Source of the DNA: Liquidambar formosana
Taxonomy: Eukaryota; Streptophyta; Magnoliopsida; Saxifragales; Altingiaceae
Length of the DNA: 64,000 nucleotides
NCBI GenBank assembly: GCA_039720395.1
Contig: JBBPBK010000077.1
Location: 124,001 to 188,000 of the forward strand
Direction of reading: 5' to 3'
Shown here piece after piece: positions 46,901-50,035 of this stretch. Position 1 is the stretch's first letter; each line of letters begins with the position of its first letter. The notes beneath the pieces were generated by a model. That model worked only from the letters and a program-made list of their open reading frames with translations, did no database searches and was not told where the DNA came from. The translations under genes and the position numbers were made by a program.

Positions 46901-48280
46901 TAATAGGTTTCATATTTTCTTTCTTTACCTAGATCACTTATTTTAATTACCAGATGTTTCTAAGAACCTCCCCCTCCACTCATTTGCTTTTTATTTTTGA
47001 AGTTTTATTTATTATTTATTTATTTGGTAATTTGAAATTTTCTTAGACTACATTCCATTAATATCTTATTCTGTAAAATGTGCTCTAAATAATTTTTCGT
47101 CAATCAGTTGTTATAGTGGAGAAGTACACCATAAACACTTAACAAGTGATTGTTCCACCATAAATAAAATAACCCATCCCGGGCCAACCAACCTAAGCTC
47201 AAGTTGAGGAATTAATATGAGGCAGGGTTGAGTTGGGCTGTGGACACTATTCATCCTTTAGGATTAGGATTGGGTTGGCCTTTTGCCCACACTAACTAGC
47301 CTGAGCTGCAACCCAATCCTAAATTGCCATTATTTTAAACAAGCATCTCTAATAACAAATAGACTCATCTAAATGCTATGGAATACACAATTGACTCGTT
47401 TAATTTCTATGGGAAGTCTGAATGCCCCAATACCACCTAATTTTCATACTAGTAATTTTTCATCGTTCTTGTTTCCAAATATTCCCTGTGCTGCTATCAT
47501 TTTTTCTAGGATTAAAATACTTTTCAAGAGCAGGATATGGATTATAGAACAAACATATTTGATATATAAACTCAAACTGTGTCTATTTATCTACTTTGAC
47601 AGCATGTTCTAAAGTAGTCAAATACCCTTATAGTCAATTAAATTTTTAGTAACTTGCAATGGAGTGTTTTTGCATTTCATTGTACTTGACTATTGATGGG
47701 TCTTTTACCTCCTTTTTGTGATTTCTTGACTTGATATAACCTTCAAATGCATTAAGGATTCTACAATGTCCTCAGATGATTGGAGATACACTTGCTGATT
47801 TCCGGGTTATGACCATGTCAGTTTCTAATTAATGTTCTACTTCCACTTCACAGAGTACGGTTCCATTATGGTCATCCTGATATATTTGATAAAATCTTTC
47901 ATTTAACAAGGGGCGGCATAAGCAAAGCTTCAAAACCTATTAACTTAAGCGAGGATATATTTTCAGGTAAATATTTGGTCCATCTAAGAGCAATCGATTA
48001 GTAAATATATATCTACATCATCTAATGCCTAATTGTATGAACTACTTCAGGATTCAATTCAACTTTACGAGAGGGATGTATAACACATCATGAATACATC
48101 CAAGTAGGCAAGGGGCGTGATGTGGGAATGAATCAGATATCAGCTTTTGAGGCTAAGGTTGCAAATGGAAATGGAGAGCAAACACTTAGTCGCGATGTTT
48201 ATCGGCTTGGACAGCAGTTTGACTTCTATAGAATGCTATCATTCTATTTTACAACTGTTGGTTTCTATTTTAATAGCATG
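7606..48280 (+). CDS. CALS7: Callose synthase (1,3-beta-glucan synthase), CALS7-like; 25 exons, partial at both ends
   Basis: Transfers glucose from UDP-glucose to build callose at the plasma membrane; CALS7/GSL7 relatives act in phloem sieve plates. The exons (given separately) splice to 2913 nt, 971 codons, with matching phases and no stop. Residues 1-260 hold membrane segments (for example '[13 protein letters not shown]', '[18 protein letters not shown]', '[19 protein letters not shown]', '[20 protein letters not shown]'). From about residue 310 the GT48 glucan synthase domain begins, with conserved '[16 protein letters not shown]', '[18 protein letters not shown]', '[16 protein letters not shown]', '[12 protein letters not shown]' and '[11 protein letters not shown]'. 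The CALS7-like call rests on remembered family sequences, notably 'RDKSCY' and '[14 protein letters not shown]'. The start is not a true N-terminus: upstream exons lie outside. The last exon ends before the next membrane block, which must be past 64000 or lost. Transposons fill about 93% of the span, yet the frame is intact. Confidence 0.93.
7718..8240 (+). other. Intron DNA, no recognised element
   Basis: Start of a 5990-bp intron. Nothing beyond AT-rich sequence is recognised until the LINE 3' end. Confidence 0.5.
8241..10055 (-). pseudogene. L1-type LINE fragment, 3' part of ORF2 (broken)
   Basis: Minus-strand reading gives the end of a reverse transcriptase ('[19 protein letters not shown]' near 9900-10000). 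It continues to a zf-RVT-like domain ('[15 protein letters not shown]' near 8670-8710) and the tail '[13 protein letters not shown]' near 8400. The 3' end has the common LINE tail 'ATAAAAATTCTGTTACTTGTT' followed by A-rich sequence on the minus strand near 8235-8270. Frameshifts are frequent and the 5' part is missing. A TRIM element has inserted in it. The right boundary with the copia fragment is approximate. Confidence 0.8.
9355..9614 (+). mobile_element. TRIM element (miniature LTR retrotransposon) inside the LINE
   Basis: A 260-bp unit: 5' LTR 9355-9466 (TATTGGGAAGTCCCACATC ... GGAAACTTAACA), primer-binding site TGGTATCAGAGC at 9467-9478, an internal stretch of about 40 bp, and a 5'-truncated 3' LTR from about 9522 to 9614. 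It is flanked by CTAAT at 9350-9354 and 9615-9619, a 5-bp target duplication. It has no coding capacity. The same LTR family recurs near 39.9, 44.2-45.0 and 48.6 kb. Confidence 0.9.
10367..11607 (+). mobile_element. Non-autonomous hAT-like element, copy A of the CGATATATCG family
   Basis: A 1241-bp insertion flanked by CATGCAAC at 10359-10366 and 11608-11615 (8-bp target duplication). Ends are CAAGGACTTTAATATCG and, reading inward from the right, CAGAGTTTTAAATACCG: imperfect inverted repeats. Both subterminal zones (10370-10470 and 11385-11600) are dense in CGATATATCG, GATATCG and relatives. The interior shares the segment 'TACAAGTATGTGTTGTGTAGGGTATAAAA' (near 10578) with the other copies. 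No transposase is seen. Removing it rejoins copia-2. Confidence 0.85.
10815..10881 (+). repeat. Compound (TA)n(GA)n microsatellite
   Basis: An alternating TA run followed directly by a GA run inside hAT-like copy A. Confidence 0.95.
13245..13624 (+). repeat. Fragment of a plus-strand copia LTR with primer-binding-like site
   Basis: The text 'CCTTGATGGATAACCC', 'TCTTGTAATATATATATCTCC', 'GGTGATATTATTTAATCG' and 'CATGGCCGTAGGACAAGAAAG' is the typical 3' half of a plant copia LTR. It is followed at about 13611 by TGGTATCAAATCG, a degraded primer-binding site. Internal coding sequence is absent, so this is a truncated 5' LTR lying between copia-2 and the next exon. Confidence 0.65.
13708..14039 (+). 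CDS. CALS7: Callose synthase exon 2, ending at a GC donor
   Basis: Acceptor ATGCAG before 13708. Encodes residues 38-148: '[17 protein letters not shown]', two membrane segments and '[12 protein letters not shown]'. The donor after 14039 is GCAAGC, not GT. The split-free phase (CAG|CCG) joins 'WWAQ' to 'PSLYVGRGM' exactly as in the family, so this is a GC-AG intron. Confidence 0.92.
14133..14185 (+). CDS. CALS7: Callose synthase exon 3
   Basis: Acceptor CTGCAG, donor GTAAGA. Encodes '[17 protein letters not shown]' plus two bases of an arginine codon, the family's invariant short block after the membrane segment. Confidence 0.93.
14186..14996 (+). other. Intron 3, homopolymer-rich
   Basis: Contains long runs of T (about 14371-14391) and A (about 14599-14631). 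No transposon is recognised. Confidence 0.6.
14997..15057 (+). CDS. CALS7: Callose synthase exon 4
   Basis: Acceptor TTGTCAG, donor GTAATC. Encodes '[20 protein letters not shown]', a membrane segment whose family partner 'ILPLVEPTK' follows 13.9 kb downstream in exon 5. Confidence 0.93.
15058..15909 (+). other. Start of 13.85-kb intron 4: low-complexity DNA
   Basis: Poly(A)/poly(T) blocks near 15560-15650, a GAA run near 15796 and a CAT run near 15893. No gene seen. Confidence 0.6.
15910..16086 (-). repeat. Possible LINE 3'-end fragment
   Basis: On the minus strand the block ends in 'CTTTGTATCATCTATATTTT' followed by 'TTTTTTCCCAAAAAATAATAATAATGATGATG'-like simple sequence, which resembles a LINE 3' terminus with a degenerate tail. 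No coding is recognised, and it ends where copia-3 begins. Confidence 0.35.
16087..16303 (-). repeat. 3' LTR of copia-3
   Basis: On the minus strand it starts TGTTGAATATTGG right after the polypurine tract and ends ...TATATAAACCAACT. It pairs with 21276-21499. Confidence 0.9.
16304..16319 (-). other. Polypurine tract of copia-3
   Basis: The minus strand reads ACTTGAGGGGGAG directly before the LTR. Confidence 0.85.
16334..17378 (-). pseudogene. copia-3 second half of RT and RNase H, broken
   Basis: Minus-strand frames hold '[16 protein letters not shown]' near 17215-17265 and '[15 protein letters not shown]' near 17130-17180. '[19 protein letters not shown]' follows at 16880-16940, then '[18 protein letters not shown]' (16720-16775). 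'[20 protein letters not shown]' and '[14 protein letters not shown]' close the RNase H (16440-16558). Stops at about 17376, 17130, 16676 and 16635 break an otherwise well-conserved sequence. Confidence 0.9.
17379..17800 (-). pseudogene. copia-3 reverse transcriptase, N-terminal half
   Basis: Reads '[20 protein letters not shown]', '[20 protein letters not shown]', '[20 protein letters not shown]', '[19 protein letters not shown]' and '[17 protein letters not shown]' without a stop over 140 codons. It ends at a TGA where tryptophan is expected. Confidence 0.92.
17810..18530 (-). pseudogene. copia-3 integrase C-terminal region and linker
   Basis: Contains '[20 protein letters not shown]', '[19 protein letters not shown]' (18300-18450) and a proline/serine-rich linker ending near '[20 protein letters not shown]'. 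Stops separate it from flanking domains. Confidence 0.85.
18533..19140 (-). pseudogene. copia-3 integrase zinc-binding region and core; core aspartate replaced
   Basis: A zinc-binding remnant '[10 protein letters not shown]' near 19035-19065 precedes the core. The core reads 'FKHPI'-type '[14 protein letters not shown]' near 18745-18785 and '[20 protein letters not shown]' near 18615-18680. The glutamate of the D-D-E triad is present, but the second aspartate (normally RSDNGGEY) is asparagine. Confidence 0.88.
19454..19747 (-). pseudogene. copia-3 protease region
   Basis: '[19 protein letters not shown]' near 19508-19560 contains the aspartic protease D-S-G-A motif. Upstream is a serine-rich gag-protease linker. 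The frame closes soon after. Confidence 0.85.
19748..20269 (-). pseudogene. copia-3 gag, C-terminal half with zinc knuckle
   Basis: Frames hold '[20 protein letters not shown]' and '[20 protein letters not shown]'. A CCHC knuckle '[14 protein letters not shown]' lies near 19840-19890, in a different frame from the first part. A stop (TAG, near 20282) separates it from the N-terminal gag. Confidence 0.85.
20282..20695 (-). pseudogene. copia-3 gag, N-terminal half
   Basis: Starts at ATG with '[14 protein letters not shown]', then '[20 protein letters not shown]', '[19 protein letters not shown]' and '[20 protein letters not shown]': a UBN2-type copia gag. The 137-codon frame ends at an in-frame stop inside gag. 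Confidence 0.9.
21264..21275 (-). other. Primer-binding site of copia-3
   Basis: The minus strand reads TGGTATCAAAGC, one change from the common initiator-Met tRNA site, directly inside the 5' LTR. Confidence 0.9.
21276..21499 (-). repeat. 5' LTR of copia-3
   Basis: Matches 16087-16303 with few differences. It contains TTTATATATATAAATG near its outer boundary on the plus strand. Confidence 0.9.
21500..22140. other. Unidentified open-frame fragment on both strands
   Basis: The plus strand has an open frame 21518-21835 containing '[20 protein letters not shown]' and ending '[18 protein letters not shown]'. The minus strand also has long open pieces ('[18 protein letters not shown]', '[19 protein letters not shown]' near 21830-21930). 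I recognise neither. Base composition is more balanced (GC-richer) than the surrounding intron, suggesting a captured or relict coding segment from a host gene or an unfamiliar LINE. Confidence 0.35.
22186..22334. mobile_element. Mutator-type MITE with ~48-bp inverted ends
   Basis: The left arm (GGAAAAGCTAGTTAGCCCCA...) and right arm (reverse complement GGAAATGCTACTTAGCCCCA...) pair over about 48 bp. CCTATTTTTGC flanks both sides (22175-22185 and 22335-22345), a 9-11 bp duplication as in Mutator-like elements. 149 bp, no coding. Confidence 0.85.
22346..22819 (+). other. Intron DNA, nothing recognised
   Basis: AT-rich sequence between a MITE and hAT-like copy B. Confidence 0.5.
22820..23515 (-). 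mobile_element. Non-autonomous hAT-like element, copy B of the CGATATATCG family
   Basis: 696 bp, starting CAGGGACCAAAATGTCG and ending ATTAAAGTCCTTG. Flanks TATGTTCC (22812-22819) and TATGTACC (23516-23523) are an 8-bp target duplication with one change. Subterminal zones 22830-23010 and 23415-23500 are packed with CGATATATCG-like units. Interior TACTTGTATTATACATATTT matches the other copies. Copy C at 35373 is almost the same length and sequence. No transposase. Confidence 0.88.
23940..24780 (+). repeat. Partial LTR retrotransposon: LTR end, primer-binding site and leader
   Basis: TTTGGTATCAGAGC at about 24289-24302 is a primer-binding site. The preceding sequence (GGAGTCCCTGTATAAGGGCTCC, ending CTGCATCA) looks like an LTR R/U5 region, and the following CA-rich sequence looks like a leader. 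No downstream coding or second LTR was found. Confidence 0.6.
24850..25570 (+). repeat. Probable Ty3/gypsy LTR fragment
   Basis: Contains a TATA-like GCTATAAAAACC near 25380 and the 'CTTGAGAAGTCAAAGTGTCT...GGCAAGCACCACACCGATG' segment near 25456-25496, typical of plant gypsy LTRs. Boundaries are not determined. Confidence 0.45.
24952..25212 (+). repeat. Tandem duplication with ~138-bp period
   Basis: CAAGAAGGCTTCCATAGCC at 24952 recurs at 25090. Following text (ACCAAGTCCACA, AGCTCAT, CCAATTCTCC/TCAATTCCCC) repeats in the same order. Confidence 0.85.
25612..25743. repeat. Poly(C)-poly(A) / poly(T)-poly(G) foldback
   Basis: A run of about 14 C then 13 A near 25613-25640 is mirrored by T then about 13 G near 25723-25743, giving inverted homopolymer arms around roughly 80 bp. 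A similar T-then-G run ends the MITE near 26980-27010. Confidence 0.7.
26607..27029. mobile_element. Mutator-type MITE with ~180-bp inverted arms
   Basis: 423 bp. It starts GGGAACAGCTATTGCCCCC and ends GGGGGCAATAGCCGTTCCC. The arms pair far inward (AAAACATCATTTTGAACAAC with GTTGTTCAAAATGATGTTTT). Perfect 9-bp target duplication TATTATTTT at 26598-26606 and 27030-27038. No coding. Confidence 0.93.
27464..27491 (+). repeat. (TA)n microsatellite
   Basis: Uninterrupted AT dinucleotide run. Confidence 0.95.
27700..28910 (+). other. End of intron 4, no recognised element
   Basis: Short open frames here show no family resemblance. Ends with the acceptor TGAATGTAG of exon 5. Confidence 0.5.
28911..28992 (+). 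CDS. CALS7: Callose synthase exon 5
   Basis: Acceptor AATGTAG, donor GTAAGG. Encodes '[20 protein letters not shown]' and 'WPEVFPN', the family's loop after the membrane cluster. Confidence 0.93.
29084..29133 (+). CDS. CALS7: Callose synthase exon 6
   Basis: Acceptor GATGCAG, donor GTAAGT. Encodes '[17 protein letters not shown]', the start of a membrane segment. Confidence 0.93.
29439..29525 (+). CDS. CALS7: Callose synthase exon 7
   Basis: Acceptor GTGAATAG, donor GTGAGT. Encodes '[20 protein letters not shown]' and 'YGAFSHLGE'; the 'SHLGE' spelling is CALS7-like. Confidence 0.93.
29663..29764 (+). CDS. CALS7: Callose synthase exon 8
   Basis: Acceptor TTCTTAG, donor GTAATG. Encodes '[20 protein letters not shown]' and '[14 protein letters not shown]', entering the cytosolic linker. 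The next exon follows 3.2 kb away. Confidence 0.92.
30604..30776. mobile_element. Foldback MITE flanked by (TA)n, copy 1
   Basis: Arms 30621-30668 and 30712-30758 are inverted repeats: CATGTGTTGATATAAGTT... against CATGTACTGATATTACTT... on the other strand. The unit lies between TA microsatellites, consistent with a TA target site. A second copy lies at 49276-49401. Confidence 0.75.
31291..31888. mobile_element. hAT-type non-autonomous element inside copy D
   Basis: Left end CAAAGCTGGTTCTGACCC and right end (reverse complement) CAGGGCCGGTTCTGAGTT are imperfect inverted repeats. They are followed by GGCCTAGG/CCTAGGCGA and GGGGCCC motifs, a common plant hAT end style. Flanks CTCCTTCG and TTCCTTTG agree at 6 of 8. 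598 bp, no coding. Confidence 0.7.
31945..31975 (+). repeat. (TTC)n microsatellite
   Basis: CTT/TTC run inside copy D. It explains the polyglutamate reading on the other strand. Confidence 0.95.
32985..33100 (+). CDS. CALS7: Callose synthase exon 9
   Basis: Acceptor TTGGGCAG, donor GTTACA. Encodes '[20 protein letters not shown]' followed by '[18 protein letters not shown]'. The first 18 residues do not resemble the family but replace a variable linker of similar length; the second half is conserved. Confidence 0.85.
33197..33278 (+). CDS. CALS7: Callose synthase exon 10
   Basis: Acceptor TGTCCAG, donor GTACAT. Encodes '[20 protein letters not shown]' and 'AVLLASE', the conserved start of the glucan synthase domain. 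Confidence 0.93.
33357..33508 (+). CDS. CALS7: Callose synthase exon 11
   Basis: Acceptor TCAATAG, donor GTATGG. Encodes '[20 protein letters not shown]', '[20 protein letters not shown]' and '[10 protein letters not shown]'. The donor at 33509 was preferred over GTTCCA at 33492 because only the former keeps the phase into exon 12. Confidence 0.88.
33679..33805 (+). CDS. CALS7: Callose synthase exon 12
   Basis: Acceptor TTATACAG, donor GTAAGA. Encodes '[20 protein letters not shown]', '[20 protein letters not shown]', 'LE'; matches the family's 'FL.EFRM' block. Confidence 0.92.
33902..33990 (+). CDS. CALS7: Callose synthase exon 13
   Basis: Acceptor GTTGACAG, donor GTAAGT. Encodes '[20 protein letters not shown]' and 'IRDVMENGH'. 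Confidence 0.92.
34133..34202 (+). CDS. CALS7: Callose synthase exon 14
   Basis: Acceptor TACGTAG, donor GTATTT. Encodes '[20 protein letters not shown]' then 'VEK', a variable linker. Phases to both neighbours fit. Confidence 0.88.
34294..34445 (+). CDS. CALS7: Callose synthase exon 15
   Basis: Acceptor CTCCATAG, donor GTCAGT. Encodes '[20 protein letters not shown]', '[20 protein letters not shown]' and '[10 protein letters not shown]', strongly conserved. Confidence 0.94.
34911..34967 (+). repeat. Compound (TA)n(CA)n microsatellite
   Basis: Dinucleotide run with a TA part then a CA part. Confidence 0.95.
35035..35115 (+). repeat. Minisatellite, ~28-bp unit, three copies
   Basis: The phrase GCAGCAAGGCAACG (or GCAGCGAGGCAGCATTG) followed by TCGAT/TTGAT and GATGCC/GATGCT recurs three times. 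Confidence 0.75.
35373..36069 (-). mobile_element. Non-autonomous hAT-like element, copy C of the CGATATATCG family
   Basis: 697 bp, starting CAGGGACCAAAATGTCG and ending ATTAAAGTCTTTG. Perfect 8-bp target duplication GTCAAAAT at 35365-35372 and 36070-36077. Nearly identical along its length to copy B (22820-23515), indicating recent movement. Subterminal CGATATATCG-type arrays on both sides. Confidence 0.92.
36078..36278 (+). mobile_element. Right end of a related element (copy F) into which copy C inserted
   Basis: Sequence right of copy C continues with ATCGACATAATCC, ATATATCGTCGATATG and CGATATATCGCCAG and ends TTTTTAAGTCCTTG, the family terminus. Its left part must lie before 35365, where ACTTGACGATATTTC is visible, but its left end was not found. 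Confidence 0.6.
36372..36644. mobile_element. Stowaway-type MITE (Tc1/mariner)
   Basis: Ends CTTCCTCCGTCCCACAAAG and CTTTGTAGGACAGAGGGAG are inverted repeats of the classic 'CTCCCTCCGT' Stowaway type, with TA on both sides (36370-36371, 36645-36646). 273 bp. Confidence 0.93.
36645..37233 (+). other. End of intron 15, nothing recognised
   Basis: Ordinary AT-rich intron sequence ending with acceptor TGGTTTAG. Confidence 0.5.
37234..37343 (+). CDS. CALS7: Callose synthase exon 16
   Basis: Acceptor GGTTTAG, donor GTGACT. Encodes '[20 protein letters not shown]' and '[16 protein letters not shown]'. An open frame runs into the intron to a stop at 37397, but the donor restores 'IYPDEW', as in the family. 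Confidence 0.93.
37433..37543 (+). CDS. CALS7: Callose synthase exon 17
   Basis: Acceptor CAAACTAG, donor GTTTAA. Encodes '[20 protein letters not shown]' and '[16 protein letters not shown]'. Confidence 0.94.
37654..37725 (+). CDS. CALS7: Callose synthase exon 18
   Basis: Acceptor CTACCAG, donor GTAAGT. Encodes '[20 protein letters not shown]' and 'NGIH'. The variable insert between this block and 'ADLKFTYVV' is much shorter than the roughly 30 residues usual in CALS7. Confidence 0.93.
37866..37992 (+). CDS. CALS7: Callose synthase exon 19
   Basis: Acceptor CCTGCAG, donor GTGAGT. Encodes '[20 protein letters not shown]' and '[20 protein letters not shown]', 'LL'; the RDKSCY block is the best CALS7-type signature. 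Confidence 0.94.
38075..38186 (+). CDS. CALS7: Callose synthase exon 20
   Basis: Acceptor TGTTCAG, donor GTACTC. Encodes '[20 protein letters not shown]' and '[17 protein letters not shown]'. The next exon is 7.6 kb downstream. Confidence 0.94.
38530..38660 (+). repeat. Tandem duplication of ~65 bp
   Basis: TTAATTTTGACTTACCAATT ... TAGAAGATCTGG near 38536-38592 is repeated at 38601-38653 with TTATCAATT. Confidence 0.9.
38735..39165 (+). pseudogene. Ty3/gypsy reverse transcriptase remnant
   Basis: Reads, across several frame breaks, '[14 protein letters not shown]' and '[14 protein letters not shown]'-like text, then '[15 protein letters not shown]' near 39055-39095. This is the gypsy RT from the 'RxxN/FPIP' block through Y-F-D-D. 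No other gypsy domain is adjacent. Confidence 0.85.
39190..41540 (+). pseudogene. Ty1/copia fragment (copia-4), plus strand, with a TRIM solo LTR inside
   Basis: Pieces in order: GAG-pre-integrase ('[20 protein letters not shown]' near 39275-39335), an integrase part ('VERKN' near 39665, then '[16 protein letters not shown]'), linker, and RT at 40393-40900. The RT shows '[20 protein letters not shown]', '[20 protein letters not shown]', '[16 protein letters not shown]'. An RNase H trace '[19 protein letters not shown]' ends near 41520. Stops and shifts abound and no LTRs were found. Confidence 0.85.
39891..40002 (+). mobile_element. Solo TRIM LTR inside copia-4
   Basis: TGTTGGGAAGTCCCACGACC ... 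GGATACTTAACA, 112 bp, same family as 9355-9614. Flanks TATTG (39886-39890) and TATTA (40003-40007) agree at 4 of 5. The copia reading resumes on the far side. Confidence 0.85.
41541..42785 (+). other. Intron DNA with homopolymers
   Basis: Contains poly(A) near 41852, poly(G) near 42088-42105 and a GA-rich block near 42150-42180. No coding recognised. Confidence 0.5.
42790..43870 (+). repeat. Probable LTR (copia-like) interrupted by hAT-like copy E
   Basis: ATCATGTGGGGGATTATTGG near 42785 looks like a polypurine tract followed by an LTR start. The text on both sides of copy E ('ATTTATTATTTTTATCCAAG' and 'GGTTGAAGGTACTTAG') is LTR-like. The right boundary is uncertain and no coding part was found. 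Confidence 0.45.
43050..43691 (+). mobile_element. Non-autonomous hAT-like element, copy E of the CGATATATCG family
   Basis: 642 bp, starting CAAGGACTTAAATATCG and ending ATATTTTAGTCCATG. Flanks GTTAGAGG (43042-43049) and GTTAAAGG (43692-43699) are an 8-bp duplication with one change. GATATATCG-type repeats crowd 43060-43140 and 43435-43680. Confidence 0.88.
43872..44234 (+). other. Unassigned DNA with an unrecognised 95-codon open frame
   Basis: An ATG-started frame at 43872-44159 shows no family resemblance and lies in LTR-like intron DNA. I do not call it a gene. Confidence 0.4.
44235..44990 (+). mobile_element. Tandem TRIM array with four LTR copies
   Basis: LTR copies at 44235-44343 (followed by TGGTATCAAAGT), about 44495-44602 (3' truncated, after polypurine CATGAGGGGGAG), 44698-44806 and 44882-44990. 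The internal text TTGTTAGGCCTGCACATGAGGG precedes each later LTR. Outer flanks GTTCC and GTTGC agree at 4 of 5, consistent with a single insertion that then grew by unequal recombination. No coding. Confidence 0.85.
44674..45037 (+). repeat. Direct duplication, ~185-bp unit, within the TRIM array
   Basis: The unit TTAGGCCTGCACATGAGGGA through CTTCCAAATGCTCTTTTGTG occurs twice (from about 44674 and 44858) almost without difference. The second ends in a GT microsatellite. Confidence 0.88.
45038..45744 (+). other. End of intron 20, nothing recognised
   Basis: Ordinary intron sequence ending with acceptor TTACATTCAG. Confidence 0.5.
45745..45864 (+). CDS. CALS7: Callose synthase exon 21
   Basis: Acceptor ACATTCAG, donor GTAGAT. 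Encodes '[20 protein letters not shown]' and '[20 protein letters not shown]', catalytic-domain core. Confidence 0.95.
45955..46121 (+). CDS. CALS7: Callose synthase exon 22
   Basis: Acceptor TCTCTAG, donor GTTAGA. Encodes '[20 protein letters not shown]', a variable '[20 protein letters not shown]' stretch, and '[15 protein letters not shown]'. The variable loop is longer than in CALS7. Confidence 0.94.
46276..46359 (+). CDS. CALS7: Callose synthase exon 23
   Basis: Acceptor TTTTACAG, donor GTAAAG. Encodes '[20 protein letters not shown]' and 'QRILAKPL', one of the most conserved blocks in the family. Confidence 0.95.
46360..47853 (+). other. Intron 23, no recognised element
   Basis: A T-run near 46470-46491 and repeated GGTTGG/GGGTTG text near 46690-46740 and 47225-47280 may mark a decayed repeat, but no ends were found. 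Confidence 0.5.
47854..47966 (+). CDS. CALS7: Callose synthase exon 24
   Basis: Acceptor CTTCACAG, donor GTAAAT. Encodes '[20 protein letters not shown]' and '[17 protein letters not shown]'. Confidence 0.95.
48051..48280 (+). CDS. CALS7: Callose synthase exon 25 (last in window)
   Basis: Acceptor TACTTCAG, donor GTATGT. Encodes '[20 protein letters not shown]', '[20 protein letters not shown]', '[20 protein letters not shown]', '[17 protein letters not shown]', the start of the C-terminal membrane cluster. The following family block (TVLTVYVFLYGR-like) was not found before 64000. Confidence 0.95.
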
Positions 48281-48326
48281 GTATGTCCACACAAATCCCC
48301 ACACATTAATTTTTGTTTCTCTATAT

Positions 48327-48540
48327 AGTTAGATTGTAGGATTAGGGTTCGGGTTCGGTAAGTAGAGAGAGGAGAGAAAAAAGAAGAAGATTAGTAATAG
48401 GCTTAATTAGGGTCAAATTAATCAGCCCTTCATCTTCACATGTTATTTATATTAGAGTAATATAGCAACGTACAAAAATAACCTTGAGTAAATAAAAGAA
48501 TTACAAGCTAACCAAGGATAGTAAAATAATAACTCTAACA
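48327..48540 (-). repeat. Solo LTR related to copia-5
   Basis: Begins AGTTAGATTGTAGGATTAGG and ends ATAACTCTAACA, the same end pattern as the LTRs of the copia element at 55649-61183. Flanks TATAT (48322-48326) and TGTAT (48541-48545) agree at 4 of 5. 214 bp. Confidence 0.7.
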
Positions 48541-48588
48541 TGTATATTTACTTGGACACTAAAACAATTTCATTTTTATGATGGGCAT

Positions 48589-48797
48589 TGTTGGAAAGTC
48601 CCATGTTCTACATCGTCTAAATATTAAAGTCGATATGACTTCATATACTTGTTTGGGCCTTCCACCTAATAGCACGTAAGGGGAGTGTTGGAAAGTACCG
48701 CATCCCACATTGCCCAAATATTAGGTTTGACATAGCTTCATATACCTATTCGGGTCCTCCACCTAATAGCTTAGAATTTTACGTTTGAAACTTAATA
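48589..48797 (+). mobile_element. TRIM element, rearranged
   Basis: TGTTGGAAAGTCCCATG at 48589 begins a truncated LTR. GTAAGGGGAG at 48676-48684 is a polypurine tract, followed by a second, complete LTR TGTTGGAAAGTACC ... GAAACTTAATA (48685-48797). Flanks GGCAT and GGTAC match at 3 of 5 only. Confidence 0.75.
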
Positions 48798-49237
48798 GGT
48801 ACAACTTAATAGACTGCCCTTGCAAGTTCTAGGCGACTTTGTTGCTTATGGAAAATGGGCTTAGATTGTTTTCCCATTCATCGTGCAAGGACATTCCATA
48901 CTCTCTTTGACGAACTAGGTAGCTTTAGAAAGAGAGGGGGGGGGGGTGTTCAAAATAGAAAGGGTTGCCGGAGGTCAAATATCAATGGAAGTGGACTAAT
49001 ATCAATGGAGGTTTCCAATTAAAGGAAATTTGAAATCATAGTTTGAAAAATATTTCAGTAAACAAAACCTAATATGAAATTATGACTTTTGCAAAGAGAT
49101 CCTCTAACTCAATATTTATAAATTACCCAAAAATTAATTACAATTTTTTAAAATCCCAAATTGTTAACCTTCCTCCAATGTTTAGATTTTTTGTCATCAT
49201 TACCTTATTAATTTTAGATATATGCTATAATATATTT

Positions 49238-49275
<38 letters not shown>
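48798..49275 (+). other. Unassigned DNA
   Basis: AT-rich with a G-run near 48938. No gene or element seen. Confidence 0.5.
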
Positions 49276-49278
<3 letters not shown>

Positions 49279-49397
49279 TTACCTTGCATTACCTTGCATT
49301 GGTCCAATGTACCTCATATCCCACTAATGCATAAGGTACAACTCCCAATGCGGGTGTTGATATAAGTTATATTAGCACGTGCTTACCTGATGATCAT

Positions 49398-49401
<4 letters not shown>
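49276..49401. mobile_element. Foldback MITE flanked by (TA)n, copy 2 (left arm lost)
   Basis: From GCATTGGTCCAATGTACC through CGGGTGTTGATATAAGTT to TGATCATCCT it matches copy 1 (30675-30776). The left arm is replaced by a duplicated ACCTTGCATT. TA microsatellites flank both sides. Confidence 0.8.
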
Positions 49402-49434
<33 letters not shown>

Positions 49435-50030
49435 GACACAAGCGCTTCCAATCTTTGAATCTTCTTTGTGACCTTACTTCTACCCCCGTGCTCTCGCTTC
49501 TACTTTGTACTTCTATGGGTCAAATTCTTAGTAGGAAAGTGGTAGCACTAGCATTTGAGCTGTTACCAAATCATTAAAAAAAATTTAAAATTAAGGGCTT
49601 GGATTGATAGGTTGTCAGGTTCAGGCCAACTGCTTCATGAATAAACCATAGCAACCAACTTTCATGCGGAATTAACTGATACCGTCAAGAAGTCTTGTAT
49701 AAAATAGCTTATGGGTGCTTGATTTTGGTTGGATATCTTGCAAGTTTGGGCTTTATGCCTAGGTGTTGCTATTAGGAGGTTAATCCCTCTCACATTACAA
49801 GGAAGAAGTATAAAATCATCTAGTTCTTTTACCATTATTTTTCTTTTAGGTTGTGGGACCCAGGAAGAGGATTAGACCTACCTTCCTGAAGCTATTTGAA
49901 AAATTGGGAGATGTCGGGCCACAAGCAAATTTAATTTTTGAATAAAAGAAACTATCGAGCATTTATTATTTTAAAAAACTAGAAATGATTCTTTTTTCCC
50001 CCTGTTGTGGACGTCAGCTCGTGGTGCCCA
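49402..50030 (+). other. Unassigned DNA
   Basis: No element or coding sequence recognised. Confidence 0.5.
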
Positions 50031-50035
50031 CTCAA

